64,000 bases of DNA, taken from contig JAREIK010002425.1 in the NCBI GenBank assembly GCA_029783825.1, forward strand, positions 124,001 through 188,000, given 5' to 3'. A model generated the notes under the pieces. It saw only the letters and a list, made by a program, of their open reading frames with translations. It was not told the origin of the DNA and made no database searches. The translations under genes and the position numbers were made by a program. The DNA comes from Sapria himalayana (lineage: Eukaryota; Streptophyta; Magnoliopsida; Malpighiales; Rafflesiaceae). Within the stretch, counting starts at the first letter, position 1. The number at the start of each line of letters is the position of its first letter. Positions 50,619-64,000 of the stretch are shown here, piece after piece.

Positions 50619-53503
50619 GGTTATATCCTTCAAAAATAAAATAAATCAAAAAATTTAATTTTTTATTTTTTAATTCTTTAAATAAAACTATAAATCAAAA
50701 AAGGCCTAAACACTTAAATAACTAAACCCCAAAACACCTAAATACTTAAACCATTAAACTAGTATATCCTGAATAAAAAATTATAAATCTCTATTTTATT
50801 TGTATTCATTATAATTTTAAATATTCATTTTAATTATTTATTAGTATATTTTTATAAATTATAAATTAAAAATAAATTAAGAGGAAGAAAAATATAATTT
50901 AAATAATTTACTTTTAATAACAAAAAATATAAACTTATAAAAAGAAGCAAAACATAAAAGAAAGTATTATTTTATAATATATTTTACATTGATTTTGATT
51001 AAATTTACGTTTTGCAATTATATTTAAAATAATATTTATCTTATTAATAATAGTTTATTAATTTATTTTTTGATCATTAATATAATATATTTCAATATAA
51101 TTGTTTATATTGAATTTACATGATATATAATTATTAAGATTATCATAACTAAATATAGTATTCACATATAAAAAAAATTTAAAAATTGTTATATTTTCAA
51201 AGTTTATAAACTTCAAAAATGTGAAAAAATAACAAAAATAAATTTTTTGTTATATCATTGTTTAAATAAAACTCATAAACCTTAAATGCCTAAATACATA
51301 AATATCTAAACTCCTAAACCCCGAATCCCCTAAATACTTAAACCATTAAACTCGTAAACCTTAAATATAATTTAAATAATTTATAGAAATATTAATTACA
51401 AAATAAATATGAGTGATACAAATATAATTTAAATAATATATTTTTCATCAAAAAACATATAAGGTTATAAAATGATACAAAAACTACAAAAAATTATTAT
51501 TTAGTAATAAATTTTACTTTGATTTTGAATCATTTATGTTTTTTATTTATATTTTAATTTATATCTATCATTTTAATAATAGTTTATTAATTTATTTTTT
51601 GATAATTGATATAATATCTATCAATAAAATTTTTTATATTTAGTTTATATTATATATAGTTATAATATTTATTATTACTTAATATTGTATTCACATTTTT
51701 AAAAAATTTTAGAATTATTATATTTTCAAATGTTATAACCTTTGAAAATTGGAAAAAATATCAAAAATAAATTTTTTGTTATTTAATTGTTTGATAAAAA
51801 CCTATAAACCCTTAAATTCCTAAATATTTAAATCAATAACTTCTAAATCTCGAAAACCCTAAATAGATAAATTTTTTAAACATGTATATCCTAAATAATA
51901 AATAATAAATCTCATTTTTATTTTTTTGATTATAATTTTAAATATTCATTTTAATTATTTATTTGTTTATTTTTATATAAATATTAATTACAAAATAAAT
52001 TATAAGTTATACAAATATAATTTATATAAATTATTTTTTGACAAAAAAATATAGATTAACTTTAAAAAAGAATAAAAAAATTAAAAACAAAAAAATATTA
52101 TATAGTAATATATTTTGCTTTGTTCTGAATCATTTTAGGTTTTGTAATTACATTTTAATTGATATCTAACTTATTAATAATAGATTATTAATTTATTTTT
52201 TGATCATTATTAGAATATTTATCAATAAAATGTTTATATTGAAGTAATATGATATATTAATTTAATAATTATTATAACTAAATATTGTATTCACTTTTGA
52301 AAAAAGTTTTAAAATTTTTATATTTTCAAAGGTTATAACCTTTGAAAATATCAAAAAATAACAAAAATAAATTTTTTGTTTTTTTATTTTTTAAATAAAA
52401 CATATAAACCACATAATGCATATAGAGTTAAATCAGTAAACTCCTAAATACATAAACCATTAAACCTCTATATACTACTTAATAATTAATAAATATAATT
52501 TTTATTTTATTTATTATAATTTTAAATATTGATTTTAAAATGTATTAGTTTATTTTTAAAAAATAATTATGACAAAATAAATTATGAGTACGACAAATAT
52601 AATTTAAATAATTTATTTTTAATCAAAAAAAATATATATGCTTATAAAAGAAGTAAAAATTTAAAAATTAAAAATTATTATACAGAAATTTATTATAGTT
52701 TAATCTTGACTCGATTTGGGTATTGTAAATATTTTTTGATTAATATCTATCTTATTATTAATAGTTTATTAATTTAATTTTTGATAATTATTATATTATC
52801 TATCAATAAAATTGTTTATATTGAATTTATAAAATTTATAATTATTAATATTAAAATAACTAAATATTGTATTCACATTTCAAAAAATTTTAAATATTAT
52901 TATATTTTCAATGGTTATAACCTATGAAAATGAGAAAAAATAACAAATTTTTTTTTGTTATTTTATTGTTTAAATAAAACCTATAAACCAATAAATGCCT
53001 AAAAACATAAATTTCTAAATTCTTAAATGACAAAATCTCTAAATACTTAAACGATTAAACATGTATACATTAATAAAAAATCATAAATCTCAATTTAATT
53101 TTTAGTAAGTATAATTTTAAATTTTTATTTTAATTATTTATCAGTTTATTTTTATAGAAATATTAATTACAAAATAAATTATTAGTGAGACAGATCTAAT
53201 TTAAATAATTAATTTTCATCAAAAAAAATATATATCCTTATAAATAGAGGCAAAATTTAAAAAAAAATTATTATTTAGTAAAATATTTTATTTTTATTTT
53301 GAATCATTTTAGATTTTGCAATTATATTTTAATTTATATCATTCTTATTAATAATAGTTTATTAATTTTTTATTGAATCTGATTATAATATCTCTTAATA
53401 AAATTATTTATATTGAGTATACATTATATATAATTATTAAGATTATTATAACTAAATATTATATTCATATTTTAAAAAAATTAAAAAGTTTTATATTTTC
53501 AAA
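50619..53503 (-). repeat. Higher-order repeat unit, ~2.89 kb (five monomers)
   Basis: The same subtype order as the preceding unit, with all five dyads present (50619, 51207, 51737, 52337 and 52915). A further, partly deleted copy begins at 53504. Related subtype pairs return at 59.77-62 kb beyond insert B. Confidence 0.65.
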
Positions 53504-56465
53504 GGTTATAACCTTCAAAAATTAAAAAAAAATCAAAAAATTAAATTTTTTATTTTTTCATTCTTTAAATAAAAACATTAAATCACTAAAGGCATAAACA
53601 CTTAAATCACTAAACCCCGAAACACCTAAATAATTAAACCATTAAACTAGTTTATCCTATATAATTAATCAAAAATATCATTTTAATTTGTATTCATTAT
53701 AATTTTAATATTCATTTTAATTATTTATTAGTTTATTTTTATAGAATTATAAATTAAATATAAATTATTAGGAAGACAAATATAATTTAAATAATTTACT
53801 TTTAATAAAAAAAAATATAAACTTATAAAAAGAAGCAAAACTTCAAATAAATTGTTATTTAGTTATATATTTTATTTTGAGTTTGAATAAATTTACGTTT
53901 TGAAAATATATTTTAAATAAAATCTTTCTTATTAATAATAGTTTATTAATTTATTTTTTGATCATTAATATAATATCTATAAATATAATTGTTTATATTG
54001 AATTTACATCATATATAATTATTAAGATTATCATAACTAAATATAGTATTTACATATTAAAAAAATTTAATTATTGTTATATTTTCAAAGTTATAACCTT
54101 CAAAAATGATAAAAAATAACAAAAATAAATTTTTTGTTATATCATTGTTTAAATAAAACTTATAAACCATTAAATGCCTAAACACATAAATCTCCAAACT
54201 CATAAATCCCGAAGCCCCTAAATACTTAAACCTTTAAACTCGTAAACCTTAAATATAATTTAAATAATTTATTGAAATATTAATTACAAAATAAATAATG
54301 AGTGATAAAAATATAATTTAAATAATTTATTTTTCATTAAAAAAATATATAAGCTTATAAAAAGAAGCAAAAACTAAAAAACAAAAATTATTATTTAGTA
54401 ATAAATTTTACATTGTTTTTGAATCATTTTAGGTTTTTTAAATATATTTTAATTTATATCTATCATATTAATAATAGCATATTAATTTTTTTTTGATAAT
54501 TGATATCATATCTATAAATAAAATTGTTTATATTTAGTTTATATTATATATAATTATAATAATTATTATTACTAAATATTATATTCACATTTTTAAAAAA
54601 ATTTAGAAATAAATTTTTAAATAAAATGTGAAAATGTGAAAAAATATCAAAAATATTTTTTTTGTTATTTCATTGTTTAAATAAAACCTATAAACCACTA
54701 AATGCCTAAAAACATACATCGCTAAACTCCTAAATGACAAAACTTCAAAATACTTAAACCTTTAAATTGGTAAACATTAATAATAATTCATAAATCTCAT
54801 TTTAATTTGTATTCAGTATAATTTTAAATTTTTATTTTAATTATTTATCAGTTTATTTTTATAAAAATATTAATTACAAAATAAATTATTAGTTAGACAG
54901 ATATAATTTGAATTAAAATAGTATCCCTAAATAATAAATAATAAATCTCATTTTTTTATAATAATTTTAAATATTAATTTTAATTATTTATTTGTTTATT
55001 TATATATAAAAATTAATTACAAAATAAATTAAGCTAGACAAAAATTATATATATAAATTATTTTTCATCAAAAAATTATAGATGAACTTTTTAAAAGAAA
55101 AAAAATTTACAAAAAAAAATTATTATAAGGTAATATATTTTGCTTTGATTTTGAATCATTTTAGGTTTTGTAATTATATTTTAATTGATATCTATCTTAT
55201 TAATAATAGATTATTAATTTATTTTTTGATCATTATTAGAATATTTATCAATAAAATTGATTATATTAAATTTACTTGATATATAATTATAAAGATTATT
55301 ATAACTAAATATTATATTTACATTATAAAATAATTTAAAAATAATTATATTTTTAAAGGTTATCATCTTTGAAAATGAGATAAAATCAGAAAAATAAATT
55401 TTTTGTTATTTTATTGTTTATATAAAACCTATAAACTACTAAATGCCTAAATGCTTAAATCATTAAACTCATAAATTCCAAAAGCCCAAAACCCGAAAAC
55501 CCTTAAATACTTAAACATTTAAACCATCTTTAAAGGTTTAAGTATTTATAAATAATATATAAATATCTATCAATAAATAATAGTTTATTAATTGATTTTT
55601 TGAACATTATTATATTTATATTTATATTTAGTTTATTAATATCTATCAATAAAATTGTTTATTTTTAATATACATGATATATAATTATTAAGTTTATTAT
55701 AACTAAATATTGTATTCACAATTGAAAAAAAATTAAAAAATTATTATATTTATAAAGGTTATAACCATCAAAATTGATAAAAAATTTGAAAAATAATTTT
55801 TTTCCTATTTCATTATTTAAATAAAAAATATAAACTACTAAATGCCTATAGTGTTAAATCACTAAACTCTTAAACTCCTAAATACTTAAACCATTAAACT
55901 GGTATACCCTAAATAATTAATCATAAATCTCATTTTTATTTGTATTCATTATAATTTTAATATTCATTTTAATTATTTATTAGTTTATTTTTATAGAAAT
56001 ATTAATTGAAAAATAAAATTATGAATGAGACAAATATAATTTAAATAATTTATCTTCATCAAAAAAATTTATAAGCTTATAAAAAGAATCAAAAATTTAA
56101 AAATAAAAAATTATTATTTAGTAATATATTTTACTTTGATTTTGAATCGTTTTAGGTAATGCAAATATATTTTAATTAATATCTATCTTATTAATAATAG
56201 TTTATAAATCTATTTTATGATCAGTATTATAATATCGATCAATAAAATTATTTATATTGAATTTACATGATATTTAATTTTTATGATTATTATAATTAAA
56301 TATTGTATTAACATTTGAAAAAAAATTAAAAATATTAATATTTTCAATGGTTATAACCTTGAAAATGAGAAAAAATAATAAAAATAATTTTTTTGTTATT
56401 TAATTATTTAAATAAAACATATAAACCACAAAATACCTAAATATTTAAATTACTAAACTCCTAGA

Positions 56466-58028
56466 CCCTGATACTGTTACACCACACACACATAGCGACG
56501 GACCATAGCACACCCATGCACATAATCTTGCCCATTTTGGAGTAGCATTTACACGGGCCGGAAAGTCCTGGAAGCAGCCAGAAGTATGGGCCACCAGCTT
56601 GTAGAGGGCCCCACTAGCAAACCGGGAATGCCAGGTTATTTTAGTTGTATTCGTATGCTTGAAATTATTAGGCATTATGTTTTTTTATGTATTTTATGGA
56701 TAGAATCATTAAGGTGCATAGGATTTGGTGGGCTTGCCTAAATTAGTTAGCTTTTTAGTCTCTAGTAAGTTGTGTGCCTAAATGATAAATAAAGTGTGTA
56801 TTTTCCGAAAAAAAAAACAAAAAAAACGATAAACCTTAAAACCTTAAACTTTAAATCCTAAACTTTAAACCAAAAACTATACCCCTAATCCATTAAACCC
56901 TAAATCCTAAATCTCATGTTTTGCACTTTTATAATCAAATGACTTAGTGTTAAATTTAAATTGAAATTCACAACTTTTAGGAATGTCATAGATTTATCTT
57001 TTTGTATATGAAACACAAAGTTATTACTCAATGGGTGAGTTATGGATTCAGTCTCTTTCTTGCTTTGGCTTATTGTAGCATTAGCAATGTTCATGATTAT
57101 ATATTTTGTCTCTAGAACACAAAATCATATCGATGAGAATATGCCATAACTTGTGTCTCTCTGTTGAACATATTGTTATGGCACTAAGAATGATCATGAA
57201 TACATATTTAATCACTATAATACTGGGTCACAGTATTGGATATGACCATAGCTTGTGGATTTTATCTTTATATTTCAAAGTCATTGCACTAGAAATGAAT
57301 GTAACTTTGGACAATCCTCAAGAGCAATCTCATGACCCTAGAAATAGTTAAAGCTCGAGTACTACTCTTTATAACTTTCTATAGCTAAAATTCTTGGGAT
57401 TGGAATTATCACTATGGCTTTTTCCTTTGATTTGTGACCTCAAGTGTCAATATGCAATACTAATATTTTAAGCAATGATTAAAACCTTTTATACCTTTGA
57501 ATATGATTCATTTACACTTTTTTGGGTATTGTGAGCTTGTATACATAACTCATTTAATATAAAAAGAAAGAAATGATACTTTTCATATCAATGAGGATAT
57601 AAAAAAAGGCTTAGACATGCCAATAAAATAATTTTTTTGATTCTTGATTGAAAGAGAGCCCATACTTCTTGCCCTGCTCAAACCACCCAGGGGCTAGTTT
57701 GTTCCATTAGGCTACAAGGTGGTTAATTTTATGGAGGTGAACTATGTTTTAAAAAATTTCTTTGAGTGTGTGCATGAGAGATATTTTAGAAGAAATTACA
57801 ATAATCAATATGAATAGCATCCTCAACAACTAGCTATTTCAACACATAGGGGTACAACTTTGGTTTTGTCTGTTAGCGTACATTAGTCAAATTACCTTTG
57901 ATAACCCAGTGATACACCATCAAATATGATGAGACATAATAGAGATATAGTAAAAGCTCATATTATTTTGGTTAGAGCTTTAGCAATCATTCTAGAATTG
58001 AGAGAGGAACAAAATAAATTATTTTAAT
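56466..58028 (+). other. Insert B: inverted, shorter copy of insert A
   Basis: A 1.56-kb non-satellite island matching 4059-6536 in reverse complement along its whole length except for about 940 bp. Both flanks are the same satellite positions as around insert A: TAGACCCTGATAC at the left, and AATAATTTATTTTG plus a TCTAATTTAAATTA box at the right, reading inward on minus. A plus-strand frame at 57106-57351 (81 codons, MSLEHKIISMRICH...) is the counterpart of the minus-strand frame at 4755-4985. About eight of nine differences between them change the amino acid, so there is no sign of protein-level selection. Another short frame at 57929-58027 (MRHNRD...NKLF) is also shared. No function is assigned. 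Confidence 0.75.
56823..56930 (-). repeat. Degenerate telomere-like tract in insert B
   Basis: ACCTTAAAACCTTAAACTTT and AAACCCTAAATCCTAAATCTC-type words, the reverse complement of the tract at 5164-5255. The unit resembles plant CCCTAAA telomere repeats. Confidence 0.6.
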
Positions 58029-61000
58029 TATTCGATATAATTTTAATTATTATTTTAATTATTTATCAGTTTATTTTTATATAAGTATTAATTACAAAAT
58101 AAATTATTAGCGAGACAGATCTAATTTAAATTAAACCGGTATATCCTAAATAATAAAGAAAAAATCATTTTTTTTCATTTTAATTTTAAATATTCAAATT
58201 TAATTATTTATTCGTTTATTTTTATATAAATATTAATTACAAAATAAATTATGAGTTACACAAATATAAATTATATAAATTATTTTTAATAAAAATAATA
58301 TAGATAAACTTTTTAAAAGAAAAAAAAATTCAAAACAACAAATTATTATATAGTAATATATTTTGCTTTGCTTCTGAATCATTTTATGTTTTGTAATTAT
58401 ATTATAATTGATATCTATCTTATTAATAATAGATCATTAATTTATTTTTTGATCATTATTAGAATATTTATCAATAAAATAGTTTATATTGAATTTATAT
58501 GATATATAAATATAATTATTATTATAACTAAATATTGAATTCACTTTTGAAAAAAATTTAAAAATTATTATATTTTTTAAGGTTATAACCTTAGAAAATC
58601 TCAAAAAATAATAAAAATAAATTTTTCTTTTTTTATTTTTTAAATAAAACCTATCAACTACTAGATGCATACCCAGTTAAATATGTAAACTCCTAGACCC
58701 TGTAATGCCTAAATACAGTAACCATTAAACCGATATATAATACATAATAAATAATAAACTAATTTTTATTTCTATTTATTATAATTTTAACGATTCATTT
58801 TAATTATTTATTAGTTTATTTTTATAGAAATATTTATTACAAAATAAATAATGAGTGCGACAAATATAATTTAAATAATTTATTTTTAATGAAAAAAAAT
58901 ATATAAGCATATAAAAGAAGTAAAAAATTAAAAATTAAAAATTATTATACAGTAATATATTTTACTTTAATTTTGAATCAATTTGGGTTTTGAAAATATT
59001 TTTTAATTAATTTCTAATTTTTTATTAATAGTTTTTTAATTTAATTTTTGATCATTATTATAATATCTATTAATAAAATTGTTTATATTGAATTTATATG
59101 ATATATAATTATTAAAATTATTATAACTAAATATTGTATTCACATTTCAAAAAATTTTAAATATTATTATATTTTCAAAGGTTATAACCTATGAAAATGA
59201 CAAAAAATTACAAAATTTTTTTTTGTTATTTTATTATTTAGATAAAATCTATAAACCACTAAATGCCTAAAAACATAAATCGATAAGCTCCTAAATGACA
59301 AAACTTCTAAATACTTAAACTAATAAATTGGTATAAATTAAAAATAAATCATAAATCTCATTTTAATTTTTATTTTGTATAATTTTAAATTGTTATTTTA
59401 ATTATTTATCAGTTTATTTTTATAGAAATATTAATTAAAAAATAAATTATTAGTGAGACAGATCACTTTTAAATAATTTATTTTTTATCAAAAAAAAAAT
59501 ATATGCTTATAAAAAGAGGCCCAATTTTTGAAACAAAAATTTATTATTTTGAAATATATTTTATTTTGATTTTGAATCATTTTAGTTTTTGTAATTATAT
59601 TTTAATTTATATCATTCTTATTAATAATAGTTTATTAATTTTTTTTGATCATTATTATAATATCTATTAATAAAATTATTTATATTGAGTTTACATTATA
59701 TATAATTATTAAGAATATTATAACTAAATATTATATTTACATTTAAAAAAAATAAAAATTATTATATTTTCAAGGTTATAACCTTCAAAAATTAAAAAAA
59801 AATCAAAAAATTTAATTTTTATTTTTTTATTCTTTAAATAAAAACTATAAATCACTAAAGTCCTAAACACTTAGATCACTAAACCCCAAAACACCTAAAT
59901 ACTTAAACCATTAAACTAGTATATCCTGAATAATAAATAATAAATCTAATTTTATTTGTATTCATTATAATTTTAAATATTCATTTTAATTATTTATTAG
60001 TTTATTTTTATAGAATTATAAATTAAAAATAAATTATGTGGAAGACAAATATAATTTAAATAATTTACTTTTAATAACAAAAAATATAAACTTATAAAAA
60101 GAAGCAAAACATCAAGGAAAGTATTATTTTGTAATATATTTTACTTTGATTTTGAATAAATTTACGTTTTGCAAATATATTTTAAAAAATATCTATCTTA
60201 TTAATAATAATTTATTAATTTATTTTTTTATCATTAATATAATATCTATCAATATAATTGTTTATATTGAATTAACAAGATTTATAATTATTAAGATTAT
60301 CATAACTATATATAGTATTCACATATAAAAAAATTTAAAAATTGTTATATTTTCAAAGGTTATAAACCTTTAAATGCCTAAATACATAAATCTTTAAACT
60401 CTTATAAACCATGAGAAAAAATAACAAAAATAAATTTTTTGGTAAATCATTGTTTAAATAAAACTTATAAACCATTAAATACCTATATACATAAATCTCT
60501 AAACTCTTAAACCCCGAAGCCCCTAAATAACTAAACATTTAAACTCGTAAACCTTAAATATATCTCAATAATTTATAGAAATATTAATTACAAATTAAAT
60601 TATAAGTGACAAATAGTATTTAAATAATATATTTTTCAACAAATAAATATATAAGCTTATAAAATGATGCAAAAACTAAAAAAAATTATTATTTAGTAAT
60701 AAATTTTACTTTTATTTTGAATCATTTTAGGTTTTTTAATTATATTTTAATTTATATATATCATATTAATAATAGTTTATTAATTTATTTTTTGATAATT
60801 GATATAATATTATCAATAAAATTGTATATATTTAGTTTATATTATATATAATTATAATGGTTATTATTACTAAATTTTGTATTCACATTTTTAAAAAATT
60901 TTAAAATTATTCTATTTTCAAAGCTTATAACCTTCAAAAATTAAAAAAAAATCAAAAATTTTAATTTTTTATTTTTTAATTCTTTAAATAAAAACTATAA

Positions 61001-62832
61001 ATCACTAAAGTCCTAAACACATAAATCACTAAACTCCAAAACACCTAAATACTTAAACCATTAAACTAGTATATCCTAAATAATAAATATTCATTTTAAT
61101 TATTTATTAGTTTATTTTTATAGAATTATAAATTAAAAATAAATTATGTGGAAGACAAATAAAATTTAGATAATTTACTTTTAATAACAAAAAATATAAA
61201 CTAATAAAAAGAAGCAAAACAACAAAAAAATTATATTTTATTATTATATTTTACTTTGATTTTGATAAAATTTGTGTTTTGCAAATATAATTTAAAAAAT
61301 ATCTATCTTATTAATAATAGTTTATTAATTTATTTTTTGATCATTAATATAATATCTATCAATATAATAGTTTATATTGAATTAACATGATATATAATTA
61401 TTAAGATTATCATAACTAAATATAGTATTCACTTATAAAAAAATTTAAAAATTGTTATATTTTCAAAGGTTATAACCTTCAAAAATGAGAAAAAATAACA
61501 AAAATCTCTAAACTTATATCATTGTTTAAATAAAACTTATAAACCATTAAATGCCTAAATACATAAATCTCTAAACTTCTAAACCTCGAAGCTCCTAAAT
61601 ACCTAAACTTTTAAGCTCATAAACCTTAAATAAAATTTAAATAATTTATAGAAATAGTAATTACAAATTAAATTATGAGTGACAAATATAATTTAAATAA
61701 TATATTTTTCAACAAAAAAAAATATAAGCTTATAAAATGATGCAAAAACTTAAAAAAATTATGATTTAGTATTAAATTTTACTTTGATTTTTAATCATTT
61801 TATGTTTTTAAATTATATTATAATTTATATTTATCATATTAATAATAGTTTATTAATTTATTTTTTGATAATAGATATAATATTATAAATAAAATTGTTT
61901 ATATTTAGTTTAAATTATATATAGTTATAATAATTATTATTACTAAATATTGTATTCACATTTTTAAAAAATTTTTAAATTATTATATTTTCAAATGTTA
62001 TGTCATTTGAAAATTTGAAAAAATATCAAAAATAATTTTTTTTATTTCATTGTTTAAATAAAATCTATAAACCATTAAATGCCTAAATACTTAAATCAAT
62101 AACTTCTAAATCTCGAAAAACCTAAATAGATAAATTTTTTAAACAGGTATATCCTATATAATAAATAATAAATCTCATTTTTATTTTTTTAATTTTAATT
62201 TTAAATATTCATTTTAATTATTTATTTGTTTATTTTTATATAAATATTAATTGCAAAATAAATTATAAGTTAGACAAATATAATTTATATAAATTATTTT
62301 TCAACAAAAAAAATATAGATAAACTTATTAAAAGATGAAAAAAATTAAAAACAAAAAATTATTATATTGTAATATATTTTAATTTGTTTATGAATCATTT
62401 TAGGTTTTGTAATTATATTTTAATTGATATCTAACTTATTAATAATAGATTATTAATTTATTTTTTGATCATTATTAAAATATTTATCAATAAAATTATT
62501 TATATTTAATTTATATGATATATAGATTTAATAATTATTATAACTAAATATTGTATTCACTTTTGAAAAAAAAAATTAAAATTATTATATTTTCTAAGAT
62601 TATAACCTTTGAACATGTGAAAAAACAAAAAAAAATATTTTTTTTATTATTTCATTGTTTAAATAAAACCTATAAATCACTAAATGACTAAATACTTAAA
62701 TCACTAAACTACAAAATCCCGATACACCTATATAGATAATCATTTAAACGGGTTGACCCTAAATAATAATTAATAAATCTCATTTTTATTTGTTTTCATT
62801 ATAATTTAAAAAATTCATTTGAATGTTTAGTG

Positions 62833-62867
<35 letters not shown>

Positions 62868-64000
62868 TATAAAATAAATTGAATTAAAAATATAATTTAT
62901 AAAAATTTTTTTTCATCAAAAAATAGATAAACTTATAAAAAGAATAAAAATTTTAAAAACAAATAATTAATATTAATTAATATATTTTGCTTTGCTTTTG
63001 AATCATTTTAGGTTTTGATATTATATTTTAAGTAATATCAATCTTATTCATAATATATTTTTAATTTATTTTTTGATAATTATTAGAATATCTATCAATA
63101 AAATTGTTTATATTGAATTTATATGATATATAATTATTATGATTATTATAAATAAATAATAATTCACTTTTGAAAAAAATTAAAAATTATTTTATCTTTA
63201 AAGGTTATAACCTTTGAAGATATCAAAAAATAATAAAAATAATTTTTTATATATATATTTTTTAATAAAACCTATAAACCTCTAATTGCATACACGGTTA
63301 AAACAATAAGCTCCTAAACCCCATAATGCCTAAATACATAAACCATTAAACTGCTATATAATACTTAATAATTAATAAATTTAATTTTTATTTCTATTTA
63401 TTATAATTATAAATATTCATTTTAATTATTTATTAGTTTATTTCTATAGAATTATTTATTACAAAATAAAGTATGAGTGCGACTAATATAATTTAATTAA
63501 TTTATTTTTAATAAAAAAAATATACGCTTATAAAAGAAGTAGAAATTTAAAAATTTTAAATTATTATCCAGTAATATATTTAACTTTAATTTTGATTCAA
63601 TTTGAGTTTTGTAAATATTTTTTATTAATATCTATCTTTTTATTAATAGTTTATTAATTTAATTTTTGATCATTATTATATTATCTATCAATAAAATTGT
63701 TAATATTGAATTTATATGATATATAATTATTAATATTATTAAAACTAAATATTGTATTCACATTTCAAAAAATTGTAAATATTATTATATTTTCAAAGGT
63801 TATAACCTATGAAAATGATAAAAAATTTTAGATAATCTTTTTGTTATTTTATTTTTTTATATAATACCTATAAACCACTAAAAGCCTAAAAACATAAATC
63901 GCTAAACTCCTAACGACAAAACCTATAAATACTTAAACTATTAAACTGGTATACATAAATAATAAATCTTAAATCTCATTTTAATTTTTATTCAGTATGA
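58029..64000 (-). repeat. AT-rich satellite array, block R2 (right part)
   Basis: Inverted monomers with dyads near 58580, 59180, 59775, 60358, 60921, 61470, 61998, 62600, 63203 and 63800, continuing to the window edge. A patch of heptamer-block sequence interrupts the dyad region at 60366-60415, and a smaller one lies at 61500-61516. A pair of subtypes is duplicated at 59.77-61.5 kb. The array runs out of the window. No gene is supported. Confidence 0.92.
62834..62863. repeat. (TA)n microsatellite inside a satellite monomer
   Basis: About 15 TA units replace the usual TTTATATAAATATT segment. A much shorter tract is present at the homologous place near 12140. Confidence 0.8.

Larger units (their letters stand above)
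42704..56465 (-). repeat. AT-rich satellite array, block R2 (left part)
   Basis: About 13.8 kb of inverted monomers. Dyads lie near 43066, 43668, 44262, 44862, 45450, 45968, 47200, 47794, 48434, 48960, 50029, 50619, 51207, 51737, 52337, 52915, 53504, 54092, 55360, 55760 and 56350. They are absent at about 46.67, 49.50 and 54.60 kb because of deletions. From about 47 to 54.6 kb a five-monomer unit of about 2.85 kb is repeated. No gene is supported. Confidence 0.92.

Noticed and set aside
1..64000. Possible CRISPR array, because of regularly spaced palindromic repeats
   Set aside because: The palindromes are about 600 bp apart, the sequence between them is itself the repeat and not unique spacers, there are no cas-like genes, and the transposons are eukaryotic.
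1..64000. AT-rich mitochondrial or plastid genome as the source of the window
   Set aside because: There are no rRNA, tRNA or organellar protein genes in 64 kb, and the sequence is a satellite array interrupted by nuclear-type hAT elements.

Overview
The window is nuclear, non-genic DNA, most likely from a plant, and is dominated by one very AT-rich satellite family. I see no intact host gene, no RNA gene and no CRISPR-like or operon-like system. The plant reading rests on degenerate TTTAGGG-type (plant telomere-like) heptamers in every satellite monomer, on two decayed Ac-like hAT transposons with BED finger, RNase H-like and hATC segments, and on one short GC-richer fragment that looks organellar. 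The species cannot be named from this sequence.

About 52 kb of the 64 kb is tandem satellite, by spacing roughly 85 monomers. The basic monomer is about 600 bp. Derived forms of about 745 bp (an internal duplication of about 150 bp) and about 540 bp (a deletion) are interspersed. Nearly every monomer has two landmarks: a near-perfect dyad built on AAAGGTTATAACCTTT, and about 90 bp of telomere-like heptamers. Monomer subtypes recur in a fixed order, so higher-order repeats are present.

Layout, with F for monomers on the + strand and R for inverted: F1 1-6970, interrupted by insert A (4059-6536); R1 6971-13925, interrupted by a 508-bp organelle-like fragment (7476-7983); truncated hAT copy 1 (13926-17445, minus strand); F2 17446-42703, interrupted by full-length hAT copy 2 (33492-37180, plus strand); R2 42704-64000, interrupted by insert B (56466-58028). 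Array orientation flips at about 6.97 kb, across hAT copy 1, and at about 42.70 kb.

The interrupting elements record the array's history. Inserts A and B are inverted copies of one sequence with the same satellite flanks. The two hAT copies sit at the same position of the same monomer subtype, in the same orientation relative to it, and share several inactivating lesions. Both pairs are therefore best explained by segmental (often inverted) duplication of array blocks, not by separate insertions. Many small junctions show microhomology, local duplications and templated patches, and dyads have been lost repeatedly, as expected for replication-linked repair in palindrome-rich DNA.
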